Positions 15,224 to 22,956 of a stretch of 42,510 nt of DNA are shown in pieces (positions within the stretch are counted from its first letter, which is position 1; each line of letters starts with the position of its first letter). This DNA is from Bacteroidales bacterium (lineage in GTDB: Bacteria > Bacteroidota > Bacteroidia > Bacteroidales > JAADGE01), in contig JAIORQ010000100.1 in the NCBI GenBank assembly GCA_021108035.1, positions 84,210 through 126,719 on the forward strand, written 5' to 3'. A program made the translations under genes and the position numbers. The notes beneath the pieces were generated by a model. That model searched no databases and was not told the origin of the DNA. It saw nothing but the letters and a program-made list of their open reading frames with translations.

Positions 15224-16654
15224 TCAGGCATCTGTTCGAACGGCGTCTGCCGGGTTTAGTTTTATTGCTTTTAGTGCCGGATATACAGATGATAAAATTG
15301 CTGCAAAAATGACTAACAGAGTAATACCGATATAGTAATTTAAGCCCATTTCAGGATAGATCATTGTATCATAACTGATAGCTTCAAAGGCTTCTCCAAT
15401 TTGTTTTGTCAGATCAATTCCTTTTTCAGACAAAAAGGAAATAATACCGTAGTTAATTACCAGACCTACTAAAGCTCCTACTATTGTTAAAAAGATTGTT
15501 TCAAGCATTATCATGCTGAAAACTCGTTTTCTGTTCATGCCTATTGCAGCCAACATTCCCAGTTCTTTAGTTCTTTCCATAATTGCCATCAACATAGTAT
15601 TAACAATACCAAATGCTAATGCAGCAAGAATAAAAGCGATTAAAAAGTAATTAAAAATTTCTAAATATTCCGCAATCATAATGACCATCGGATCAATTTC
15701 CCCCCAACTTTCAATTTTCAGATCAGGATATTTTTCTTTTAACACCTCAGCATAGTCTTTAGCTGTACTTCTGTCTTCAAGAAGCACAGCAATTTCGTGA
15801 GGATTTGATTCATTATAACCGGTAAGAGCTGCCAAATCTTTTTTATTCACAAAGACAGTCTTTTCATCAAACATTCTGTTAGACGTTTTGTAAATACCTG
15901 TTACTCTGAATTTATCCCCGGTTATTTGACCGTTATAATCTTGAAGGTTTATAACAATCTTTGCTCTTTCTTTAAAAAGAATTGAGTATTTGATGAATAT
16001 GAATTCAAACTCTTCAACGAGATCCGGATCAATGAGTTCTCTCAATTTATCAAAATAATTTTTTTGAGATCTGAATTGTTCATTTAAAATCGAATAAAGA
16101 GCTATAGTATCTTTTACGGGAAAAGCTGCAGATAAAAGGCCGTTTATTGTTTTTTGTGATAATTTATAACGATCCAACTTTAATTTTTTAGCAGTTGTTT
16201 CACTGATCAAAACTTGATTTCGTTTATCATTTTCAAAATAGTTGCCGATTGAATCTTTGATATAAGTGTGAATATCAGTTACTTGTTTTTCTGTTTCCGG
16301 ATCAATACCATATATGAATGCCCCTGTATTACCTCCGGAAGTATTGATCATTCCGGAAACGACCATTCTGCTTGTAATTGCAACAACTTCAGGGTCTTTA
16401 TATATTTCAGAGATTAGTTTGTCAGCATTTTTGATATTAAATTTTGCTTCAAAATTTTCTTGAAATTTAGGATGATGAATTTGAATATGAGATATTTCAT
16501 TATGTATGACAGACTTTGCTCTTTTTTTGGCCACCCCTTCCATAAGTGCAACGCCGAATGAGCCGGCAAGAAGCCCAATCATTACAGCAAATATTACGAC
16601 TAAACTCCTGAGTTTATTTCTCCAAACATTTTTCCAAGCGACTGATATTAACAT
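15224..16654 (-). CDS. FtsX-type ABC permease A1 (LolC/E-like) with extra periplasmic segment
   Basis: The 476-residue permease begins SVAWKNVWRNKLRSLVVIFAV with one N-terminal membrane helix. A large periplasmic MacB-type domain follows, then a C-terminal FtsX region with three helices (about 335-360, 380-405 and 440-465; MLMAIMERTKELGMLAAIGM). It ends AIKLNPADAVRTDA. It is a paralogue of permease A2 (18279-19502), but has about 67 extra residues at 162-230 in the periplasmic domain. Such permeases couple ATP hydrolysis to lipoprotein or lipid extraction or to periplasmic conformational work. It probably pairs with B1 next to it. Confidence 0.85.
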   Translation of the reverse strand: MLISVAWKNVWRNKLRSLVVIFAVMIGLLAGSFGVALMEGVAKKRAKSVIHNEISHIQIHHPKFQENFEAKFNIKNADKLISEIYKDPEVVAITSRMVVSGMINTSGGNTGAFIYGIDPETEKQVTDIHTYIKDSIGNYFENDKRNQVLISETTAKKLKLDRYKLSQKTINGLLSAAFPVKDTIALYSILNEQFRSQKNYFDKLRELIDPDLVEEFEFIFIKYSILFKERAKIVINLQDYNGQITGDKFRVTGIYKTSNRMFDEKTVFVNKKDLAALTGYNESNPHEIAVLLEDRSTAKDYAEVLKEKYPDLKIESWGEIDPMVIMIAEYLEIFNYFLIAFILAALAFGIVNTMLMAIMERTKELGMLAAIGMNRKRVFSMIMLETIFLTIVGALVGLVINYGIISFLSEKGIDLTKQIGEAFEAISYDTMIYPEMGLNYYIGITLLVIFAAILSSVYPALKAIKLNPADAVRTDA

Positions 16655-16691
16655 CTTTTTAAATTGATTATTTGTATTTTTAAATTATACC

Positions 16692-16758
16692 TTTTAGCGG
16701 TTGGAACCGCTTGATGGTTAATTGTTATTTAGCTTTTAAGCGGATCAAACCGCTAAAA
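16692..16758. repeat. REP-like inverted repeat between permease genes B1 and A1
   Basis: Arms of 21 bases at 16692-16712 and 16738-16758 are reverse complements with two mismatches, and each arm is itself almost palindromic (AGCGGTTGGAACCGCT and AGCGGATCAAACCGCT). The loop is 25 bases. It fills most of the 110-base spacer and could attenuate or stabilise the operon transcript. Its origin is unknown. Confidence 0.75.
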
Positions 16759-16764
16759 AGCAAG

Positions 16765-18213
16765 TTAAGCTCTAAGCGCATCAATGACCTTAATCCTCAT
16801 AATTGAAATAACCGGGTATATCATAACCACCAGCAAAATAACACCAACTACTAATATCTGATTCAAATAATACATATCAAACCATGCAAACGGCAAGATA
16901 GGTTCCATTCCGTAAGTTGCCATCATTTCTGCTGCTTCCCCTTTTATTCTGATCGGATATAAATGCCCAAAAGCGACAATTGGAATACTGGCAACAATTC
17001 CTGCTGATAACGCTAAAAAACTCATAAATATCATTTCCAAAGTAATGACGATGCTTAACTTAAATTTTTTCATCCCGACAGCAATCATTACCCCCATTTC
17101 TCTTTTTCTTTCAGCAATCATCATCAACACTGTTCCGAAGACACCAAATGCAATAACTAAATATAATAATCCTATCATTACTTTGCCTCCTTCATCATCA
17201 GATTTTATTTGATTGCTCAATTCTTTATTTGCTTCTTTCCAGCCTCTTACTAACATATCGTCTCTTCCTATGATTTCAATAATATCATCTCTGGTTTTTT
17301 CTATACTTTCATAGTCTTTATTATATAAATTAATGCCATATGACGATAAAAGCCGTTTATTTTTGCCGTTTTCAGACATTTCATAAGCTGAAAAGTATTC
17401 TTGTACATGATGTAAGGCTCCATAAATCATCATACCGTCTAATTGCGGGTTAGGAATGATGATAACACCTCTTATCGGAAATATTTCTGCTGCATTGCTT
17501 CCGTGATATCCCAAACCCATCAAAACGATACTGTCGCCAACATTTAACTTTAAGTAGTTTGCTAATCTTGAACCGATCAATACACCCTTGTCATTTTTTG
17601 ATAATTGCTTACTGTTATACCCGGCATGTTTTTTTATGACAGGAAGGTATTTTTTAATAACTTTTTCATCTTTCAAACCTAATTCAAAAGCTAAAACATC
17701 ATCATTTGAATAATATTTATTTTCATATTCATCAAGAGTTTTCGCTAAATCATCACTAACACCATCATTTTTAATACGTTTAACAGCTTCTTTTGTTAAT
17801 TTAACGGTGGCTGTCTGTTCACTGAATTTGGTCATGTCGTTTTCAAGTTCAGGATCTATACCTGTCAGAAGAACGCCTTTACTTTGAACATCAGAATAGG
17901 CATATGAGAAAAAAGATAATCTTGGAACAACACCTTTAACGTTTTCAACCGATTGTATCTTTTGAATGATTTCTTCGGAATATTCAATGATATTGTCAAT
18001 TGATTTATCTTCCGGAAAATCCGGATGTTCAATTTGTATATAGCCTGAAAATTTTTCAATCATTGTGTTGATCATGGCATCATAACTTCCCAACTGAAAA
18101 GAGCGCATTACAATTGCCAGAAAAGCAGCAAAGAATATTGACGACATTGTGATAATGCTTCTGCGTTTGTTTCGCCAAATATTTCGCCATGCTATTTTTA
18201 TATACTCTGTCAT
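16765..18213 (-). CDS. FtsX-type ABC permease B1 with extra periplasmic segment
   Basis: The 482-residue permease starts KIAWRNIWRNKRRSIITMSSI, has one N-terminal helix, a periplasmic domain (about 45-335) and three C-terminal helices (about 342-362, 388-412 and 450-470). YLVIAFGVFGTVLMMIAER and MGVMIAVGMKK are typical of FtsX domains. It is a paralogue of B2 (19606-20823) and carries about 64 extra, charged residues at 137-206 just before GVLIGSRLANYLKL. The partner A1 carries a similar-sized insertion at the matching place, so A1 and B1 probably form one heterodimer with a modified periplasmic head. Confidence 0.85.
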   Translation of the reverse strand: MTEYIKIAWRNIWRNKRRSIITMSSIFFAAFLAIVMRSFQLGSYDAMINTMIEKFSGYIQIEHPDFPEDKSIDNIIEYSEEIIQKIQSVENVKGVVPRLSFFSYAYSDVQSKGVLLTGIDPELENDMTKFSEQTATVKLTKEAVKRIKNDGVSDDLAKTLDEYENKYYSNDDVLAFELGLKDEKVIKKYLPVIKKHAGYNSKQLSKNDKGVLIGSRLANYLKLNVGDSIVLMGLGYHGSNAAEIFPIRGVIIIPNPQLDGMMIYGALHHVQEYFSAYEMSENGKNKRLLSSYGINLYNKDYESIEKTRDDIIEIIGRDDMLVRGWKEANKELSNQIKSDDEGGKVMIGLLYLVIAFGVFGTVLMMIAERKREMGVMIAVGMKKFKLSIVITLEMIFMSFLALSAGIVASIPIVAFGHLYPIRIKGEAAEMMATYGMEPILPFAWFDMYYLNQILVVGVILLVVMIYPVISIMRIKVIDALRA

Positions 18214-18278
18214 AATTTGATATTGATAATTTATTATTCTTTATGTTATTCAATATACAATAATCATTATTCAATTTA

Positions 18279-19502
18279 TTACTCTGTTCTTATTGCCTCA
18301 ACCGGATTCATTTTTACGGCTTTTCTTGCGGGATAAATTGATGCAATTATGCCTGTAAGAATGATCAAAAAACTAAGTGTGAAATAAAAGTCCGGTTCTA
18401 ATGCCGGGTAAATATGGGTTGCAAAACCAAATTGTTCAAAACCTTCTTCCATTCCCGGAAAGTTAATTCCGTTCTTCCCCCAATTTCTTAATAGTCCTGC
18501 ACTGATTAGCATACCTACCACACCGCCCACCGCCGATAAAAAGATAGTTTCATACATGATCATTTTAAAGACTCTGAACTTACTCATACCAACAGCCATT
18601 AACATGCCTGTTTCCTTTATTCTTTCAAGAACCACCATTAACATGGTATTTACAATTCCGAATCCTAATGCCAATAATATGATGATCAAAAAAATATAGA
18701 TCATTTTATCCATCATTTCACTTGCCATTGCCAAGTAGCCTTGAGATTCTTTCCATGTTAATACGGAAAGATCGGGATATTTTTCAAGGATCTTATTTTT
18801 TACGGTTTCCATATCTTCATCAACAGGAACTCTTATTGCAGTTTCATGAGAAATATTTTCCGGGAGAGATGATATTTTCGAAAGATCTGATCGTCTTATA
18901 AAAATATTCATTTCATCAAAAACAGAATTATGCGTTTTGTATATTCCACAAACTCTGAAAGCGCCTCCTGAATAGGTAGAATCATTCTCTGTGAATGTGA
19001 TTACCATTTTAGAATTAAGCTTTATTTGAAGCTTATCAGCCATTCTTTTACTGATTACAATGGGGTTTCTTCTGTCTGATTCAAAATAAGTACCACTTGA
19101 ATCTGCTATCCTTTTGTAGATATTTGTAACTGTTTTTTCTGTTCCGGGATCAACAGCATTTATGAATGATCCTACGGCATTAACCGGAGAATTTGCCATC
19201 CCGAGAATCTTAACTCTGGAAGTAACAGACTTGACTCCTTCAATATTTGATAAGAATTCATTGAATTCAGATGAATTATCTATAAAATACTTAAGCTCAT
19301 AATTATCTGAATAGTTCGGATGATGAATTTGAATTTCAGAAACATAATCGTTAAGTGCATCTTGTAAAGCTTGATCAGAAGCTCCGGCCATTATTCCTGC
19401 AGACAAGATTCCTCCGATCAATCCTAAGGTCATGGCAATTATTACGATTAAACTCCGTAATTTTTTCCGCCACATATTTTTCCAAGCAATTGAGAGTAAC
19501 AT
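18279..19502 (-). CDS. FtsX-type ABC permease A2 (LolC/E-like)
   Basis: The 407-residue permease begins LSIAWKNMWRKKLRSLIVIIAM and ends AVKMNPVEAIRTE. One N-terminal helix, a periplasmic domain with EIQIHHPNYS and FRVCGIYKT, and three C-terminal helices with MLMVVLERIKETGMLMAVGMS are visible. The length is close to that of ordinary LolC/LolE proteins. It lacks the insertion of its paralogue A1, so it looks like the ancestral form of the pair. It lies 65 bases upstream of B1 and 103 bases downstream of B2. Confidence 0.85.
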   Translation of the reverse strand: MLLSIAWKNMWRKKLRSLIVIIAMTLGLIGGILSAGIMAGASDQALQDALNDYVSEIQIHHPNYSDNYELKYFIDNSSEFNEFLSNIEGVKSVTSRVKILGMANSPVNAVGSFINAVDPGTEKTVTNIYKRIADSSGTYFESDRRNPIVISKRMADKLQIKLNSKMVITFTENDSTYSGGAFRVCGIYKTHNSVFDEMNIFIRRSDLSKISSLPENISHETAIRVPVDEDMETVKNKILEKYPDLSVLTWKESQGYLAMASEMMDKMIYIFLIIILLALGFGIVNTMLMVVLERIKETGMLMAVGMSKFRVFKMIMYETIFLSAVGGVVGMLISAGLLRNWGKNGINFPGMEEGFEQFGFATHIYPALEPDFYFTLSFLIILTGIIASIYPARKAVKMNPVEAIRTE

Positions 19503-19605
19503 AATTTTTAAATTTAGCTTTTAGCTTTTGGCCGTTGGCTTTTAGCTAAGAGAGTTAATATTTTTTTTTATTACTAATAGCGAAAGGCTAGGAGCAAATA
19601 GCAAA

Positions 19606-20823
19606 TTAGGCTTTCATAGCTTGAGCCGGTTTTAATTTTATAAGTTTAAAAACAGGATAACAGACAGCAATAAGGACGATTACGGCAACAACTATAATTT
19701 GGTTGATCATGAAAGGAAGATCTACAGAGGCTACCATGACACCCTCAAAGCCCATTTCTTCGTAAGTTGCAGCCATTTCTCCCACAAGTATAATTGGGTT
19801 TTTATAGAAATAAATCATTATTGGTAATGAGACAGCAAAGCCGGCAAGCAAACCTAAGAAACCTAAGAAAATCGTTTCAATAAAAACAGTAAGTATTAAT
19901 CTTATTTTTTTCATGCCGACAGCAGCCAGCAAGCCAAATTCTCGCCAACGTTCAACCGTCATCATTACAATTGTACCGAATACACCAAAGCCTACGATCA
20001 TATATAAAAGACCCACCATAAAATTGGAACTTACCTGTTTTGATTCGATCAATTGTTGCAGTTCAACTAATAATTCACTCCAATCCATTATTTCATACTC
20101 TTTATCTCCGGTTATTTCTTCAATGTACTTTTTTACTTCAGCTATATCATCATTATCATTCAGCAATATTGACATACTGGTTAATTGGTTGTTTAAAGAA
20201 TAAAAATCTTGAGCCATGGGAAGCGTTAAATAAACCGCACGACCGTTTAGTTCAGGTGAAGGAAAATGAACAATTCCTCTAATCGGATATAGACCGGCAG
20301 CTGACACAGCATGATAGCCTTGTCCTATCATAACTAAGGTATCGCCAATTTTTAAGTCAAGAAACGAAGCCAGTTTGTCTCCGATTATTGCACCGATATC
20401 ATCTTGTTTAAGATATTGACCCTCCGTAATTTTAGAAGCAATACTACTCATATTATTTTCCCTATCAGGATCTATTCCTATAATCATACAGCCTTTAGTT
20501 CTTACTCCTGCAGAAGCCAAAGCAAAAGACTCAATTCGCGGAACAATGGATTTGACTGATTCATGTTGAAGGATCTTTATCTCAATTTCATTATTTCGTT
20601 CAAAAACATTGTTAATGATTTTTTCTTCCCAATATCCTTTTTGATGTATTTGAATGTGTCCGACATATGATGAAACAGCATCATTTGCTATTTTTCCGAA
20701 AGTCCCGATTTGTAAAGAGCGAATTAATAATCCGAAGAAAAGCGCAAAAAAGATTGAAGCAACAGTGATCAATGTTCTGCGTTTATTCCGCCAAATATTT
20801 CGCCAAGCAACGGTTAGTATCAT
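19606..20823 (-). CDS. FtsX-type ABC permease B2
   Basis: The 405-residue permease starts LTVAWRNIWRNKRRTLITVAS and ends LIKLKPAQAMKA. The N-terminal helix, the periplasmic domain and three C-terminal helices (with MVGLLYMIVGFGVFGTIVMM) are all present. It is a paralogue of B1 without the extra segment. It is the first permease gene of the operon in transcription order and probably forms a heterodimer with A2. The 103-base spacer after it contains repeated TTAGCTTTT-like words and no gene. Confidence 0.85.
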   Translation of the reverse strand: MILTVAWRNIWRNKRRTLITVASIFFALFFGLLIRSLQIGTFGKIANDAVSSYVGHIQIHQKGYWEEKIINNVFERNNEIEIKILQHESVKSIVPRIESFALASAGVRTKGCMIIGIDPDRENNMSSIASKITEGQYLKQDDIGAIIGDKLASFLDLKIGDTLVMIGQGYHAVSAAGLYPIRGIVHFPSPELNGRAVYLTLPMAQDFYSLNNQLTSMSILLNDNDDIAEVKKYIEEITGDKEYEIMDWSELLVELQQLIESKQVSSNFMVGLLYMIVGFGVFGTIVMMTVERWREFGLLAAVGMKKIRLILTVFIETIFLGFLGLLAGFAVSLPIMIYFYKNPIILVGEMAATYEEMGFEGVMVASVDLPFMINQIIVVAVIVLIAVCYPVFKLIKLKPAQAMKA

Positions 20824-20859
20824 GATAATTGATTATTAAAATTGAATATTTATGATTGT

Positions 20860-20876
20860 ATATTGACTATTTTATA
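20860..20876. repeat. Left arm of a 17-bp perfect inverted repeat around the S23 gene
   Basis: ATATTGACTATTTTATA lies 5 bases beyond the stop codon of the four-helix-bundle gene. Its exact reverse complement is at 21299-21315 on the other side of that gene, so the two arms frame it. Confidence 0.85.
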
Positions 20877-20881
20877 ATTCA

Positions 20882-21235
20882 TTATAGGTTTCCTCTTGCT
20901 GTTTTTCTTGATGAAAAAAATATTGATGTCAATTCTTCTGCTTCGTTTAATAAATCAGACACTCTTTCCCTTTTCATTAATTTTTCATCTATTATAAATT
21001 CTAACCAAAATGCTGTTTCGTCTGCTTCCTCAAGGACGATACTAATTTTTGCAATAAAACTTTTTTTAGATTGAGCCAAACACGCTGCTCTGTAATTTGC
21101 AGCAACAGAAGTTGAACATCTTATTAATTGCCCTTGAATATGTAATCCAAGTTTTGTGTCAGGTAATCCAAGAGCTAATTTTACACATCTGTGAGCAAAT
21201 TTTTTTGTTCTTTTTATTAAATTTTGTTTATCCAT
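20882..21235 (-). CDS. Four-helix-bundle protein (S23 / rRNA-intervening-sequence family)
   Basis: The 117-residue all-helical protein includes KKFAHRCVKLALGLPDTKLG, LIRCSTSVAANYRAACLAQS and VLEEADETAFWLEFI, the signature of the S23 family first found in 23S rRNA intervening sequences and also as stand-alone genes. Its function is unknown; a relative, Avd, is an accessory protein of diversity-generating retroelements, but no reverse transcriptase or variable repeat is visible here. It sits between the LolA-like and B2 genes, framed by 17-bp inverted repeats, and is a likely insertion in the export operon. Confidence 0.85.
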   Translation of the reverse strand: MDKQNLIKRTKKFAHRCVKLALGLPDTKLGLHIQGQLIRCSTSVAANYRAACLAQSKKSFIAKISIVLEEADETAFWLEFIIDEKLMKRERVSDLLNEAEELTSIFFSSRKTARGNL

Positions 21236-21298
21236 ACTTTCTATATATTTATTATTGACTATTGTTGATTTACAGATGAATATTTAATTATTATTCAA

Positions 21299-21315
21299 TA
21301 TAAAATAGTCAATAT
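21299..21315. repeat. Right arm of the 17-bp perfect inverted repeat
   Basis: TATAAAATAGTCAATAT is the exact reverse complement of 20860-20876. Its end overlaps the TGA and last codons of the LolA-like gene, so an element inserted here could have supplied that gene's present end. Confidence 0.85.
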
Positions 21316-22085
21316 TCAATCGGAAATCTTAAGGTCATTCCTTTTTTCATATTTTGTTGAGAAAAAAAGTTTTCAGAAACATTAATATCATAAACGACTT
21401 TATCCATGACAACAATGGTTTTATTTCCCGGTTCTTCTTCCGGGATCAATTCAAAATAAGTTGGTATCTCTCTGCCGCTCATCATCTTAATTTTCGATGC
21501 CTTTTCTGTTTTAATAAGATAACCGTCTTCATCGTAATATTCTGTTTTTAACTGGAGGTAACCGTCTTTTGTGATCCATTTGACCAGTTTTCCCCAAACA
21601 ACTGCAGCATCTTCTTTTGGTATTAGTTGAATTTTGTAACAGGTTTTTCCGGCATATGTTTCTGTCCCGACAATTTTGTGTGTGTAATCAACGACAATTG
21701 AACTCTCTTTTAACAGATCATCATTTGAAAAATCAGATCCCATCCAACCTTGCGACATCATTGACGGCGGAAGTTTTATCAATCGACGGATCTTCGGGTT
21801 CCAACTCCACATTTCATTTTTTCGTTTTAAAAACGTTTGGCCTTTTTCTTTAGCCGGATCAGTAACTAATGTCATTGAGTAATCTAAACCTTTGTTACAA
21901 CTTTTAAAACTTACTGTTCTTGACCATTTTGGCCGAACAATTGTCATTGTCATTTCACTGTAACCTGATTTTCCGCGAAATTTTTCATCAGCTTTTTTTA
22001 CAATTTCCATTGCATTTTGAGAAAATGCAGAGTTTGAGAAAAAGATCAAAACACTTAATATTGTTATGAATTTAATATGTTTCAT
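21309..22085 (-). CDS. LolA-like outer-membrane lipoprotein-sorting protein
   Basis: The 258-residue periplasmic protein has a signal peptide (KFITILSVLIFFSNSAFSQ, cut after residue 23) and the LolA-like motifs GYSEMTMTIVRPKWSR, FLKRKNEMWSWNPKIRRL, SQGWMGSDFSNDDLL and GKTCYKIQLIP. This family (DUF4292/LolA-like, PF17131 type) is found next to MMPL or FtsX-type exporters, and is believed to bind a lipid or lipoprotein in a hydrophobic cavity. In this operon it would carry the substrate from the FtsX permeases to the outer-membrane barrel. It follows the TetR gene by 57 bases. The substrate is not known. Confidence 0.85.
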   Translation of the reverse strand: MKHIKFITILSVLIFFSNSAFSQNAMEIVKKADEKFRGKSGYSEMTMTIVRPKWSRTVSFKSCNKGLDYSMTLVTDPAKEKGQTFLKRKNEMWSWNPKIRRLIKLPPSMMSQGWMGSDFSNDDLLKESSIVVDYTHKIVGTETYAGKTCYKIQLIPKEDAAVVWGKLVKWITKDGYLQLKTEYYDEDGYLIKTEKASKIKMMSGREIPTYFELIPEEEPGNKTIVVMDKVVYDINVSENFFSQQNMKKGMTLRFPIEY

Positions 22086-22142
22086 TGGTTTAAAAATTAG
22101 TAAATAAATGTTATAAATTTCTTTGTATATATTAGGTCTGTT

Positions 22143-22730
22143 TTATTTAAATTTTTTCTTATAAAAATTTAATATTGCCGATTCATATTTTTCAAGCGGA
22201 ACAAGGAGAGGATTTCCTATAAACATAATTATTACGCCTTTCATAAGTGCAGTAAATATCATTAATTCCTCTTCCGGGTTTTCGCAATTATTTCTTTTAA
22301 AGAAATCAAAAAGCATATTGGAATGCAGTTTTGTTTTTTCATCATAATCATGTTCAATGATTTGAGAAACATTCGGTTGTAATATCGTTGCGGAAAAGAG
22401 TTTCCAAAAGGAAACATTTTCTTTAACAACTTTAAAATTTTGCTTTATAAAATAGAAGAACTCTTCATTTGTTAAAATCCCGTCATGATTAGGATCAAAG
22501 TAAACCCAAATTTCATTATATGCTTTTTTTATAATTTCTTTGAGTAATGCTTCTTTGCTTTCAAAATAATTATAAGGTAAGCCTTTTGATACTCCGGCTC
22601 TTTTTGTTATTTTGTTTATTGATGTAGCATGATAGCCGTGTTCAGCAAACTCTTCCAAAGCAGCATTCATAATAAGCTCTTTTTTGGCCTTTCTTATTTC
22701 TTCAAATTGCTCCTCTGTTCTTGGTGACAT
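22143..22730 (-). CDS. TetR-family regulator with an EF-hand-like loop
   Basis: The 195-residue protein has an N-terminal TetR DNA-binding domain (about 15-62; INKITKRAGVSKGLPYNYFE). The ligand-binding part contains DPNHDGILTNEE (79-90), a textbook EF-hand loop with D at 1, N at 3, D at 5, G at 6, L at 8 and E at 12. It is the first gene of the export operon and probably represses it. An imperfect palindrome of TetR-operator shape lies 45 bases upstream. Calcium or another divalent ion as a co-signal is my inference; the loop could also be only structural. Confidence 0.88.
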   Translation of the reverse strand: MSPRTEEQFEEIRKAKKELIMNAALEEFAEHGYHATSINKITKRAGVSKGLPYNYFESKEALLKEIIKKAYNEIWVYFDPNHDGILTNEEFFYFIKQNFKVVKENVSFWKLFSATILQPNVSQIIEHDYDEKTKLHSNMLFDFFKRNNCENPEEELMIFTALMKGVIIMFIGNPLLVPLEKYESAILNFYKKKFK

Positions 22731-22774
22731 TTTAAATGATTATTTTTTTTATTGATTAATGGCAAACACATTTT

Positions 22775-22796
22775 TTTGACTGAACGCTTGGTCAAA
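22775..22796. promoter_or_regulatory. Probable TetR operator in the divergent intergenic region
   Basis: TTTGAC and GTCAAA are perfect inverted arms 10 bases apart, with further partial symmetry inside (TGACTGAACGCTTGGTCA). This resembles TetR/AcrR-type operators. It lies 45 bases upstream of the TetR gene and 161 bases before the divergent FHA gene, so it may control one or both. The rest of 22731-22956 is AT-rich without another gene. Confidence 0.6.
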
Positions 22797-22956
22797 GATA
22801 TGGCAAGAAAAATTAAAAGTCAAGGATTTTTAGATTTTTTTTTTAATTTTGTTATGTTCTTTTTTAAACAAGGCTTGAAGATTGCTAATTATCAGGTGTT
22901 TAGGAGCAAGAAGAAATTTTTTTATTTTTTATAAATAACAATTTAATATTTTAAAT

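Noticed and set aside
20882-21235. Diversity-generating retroelement accessory protein (Avd)
   Set aside because: The protein belongs to the same four-helix-bundle superfamily, but no reverse transcriptase, template repeat or variable repeat was found around it.
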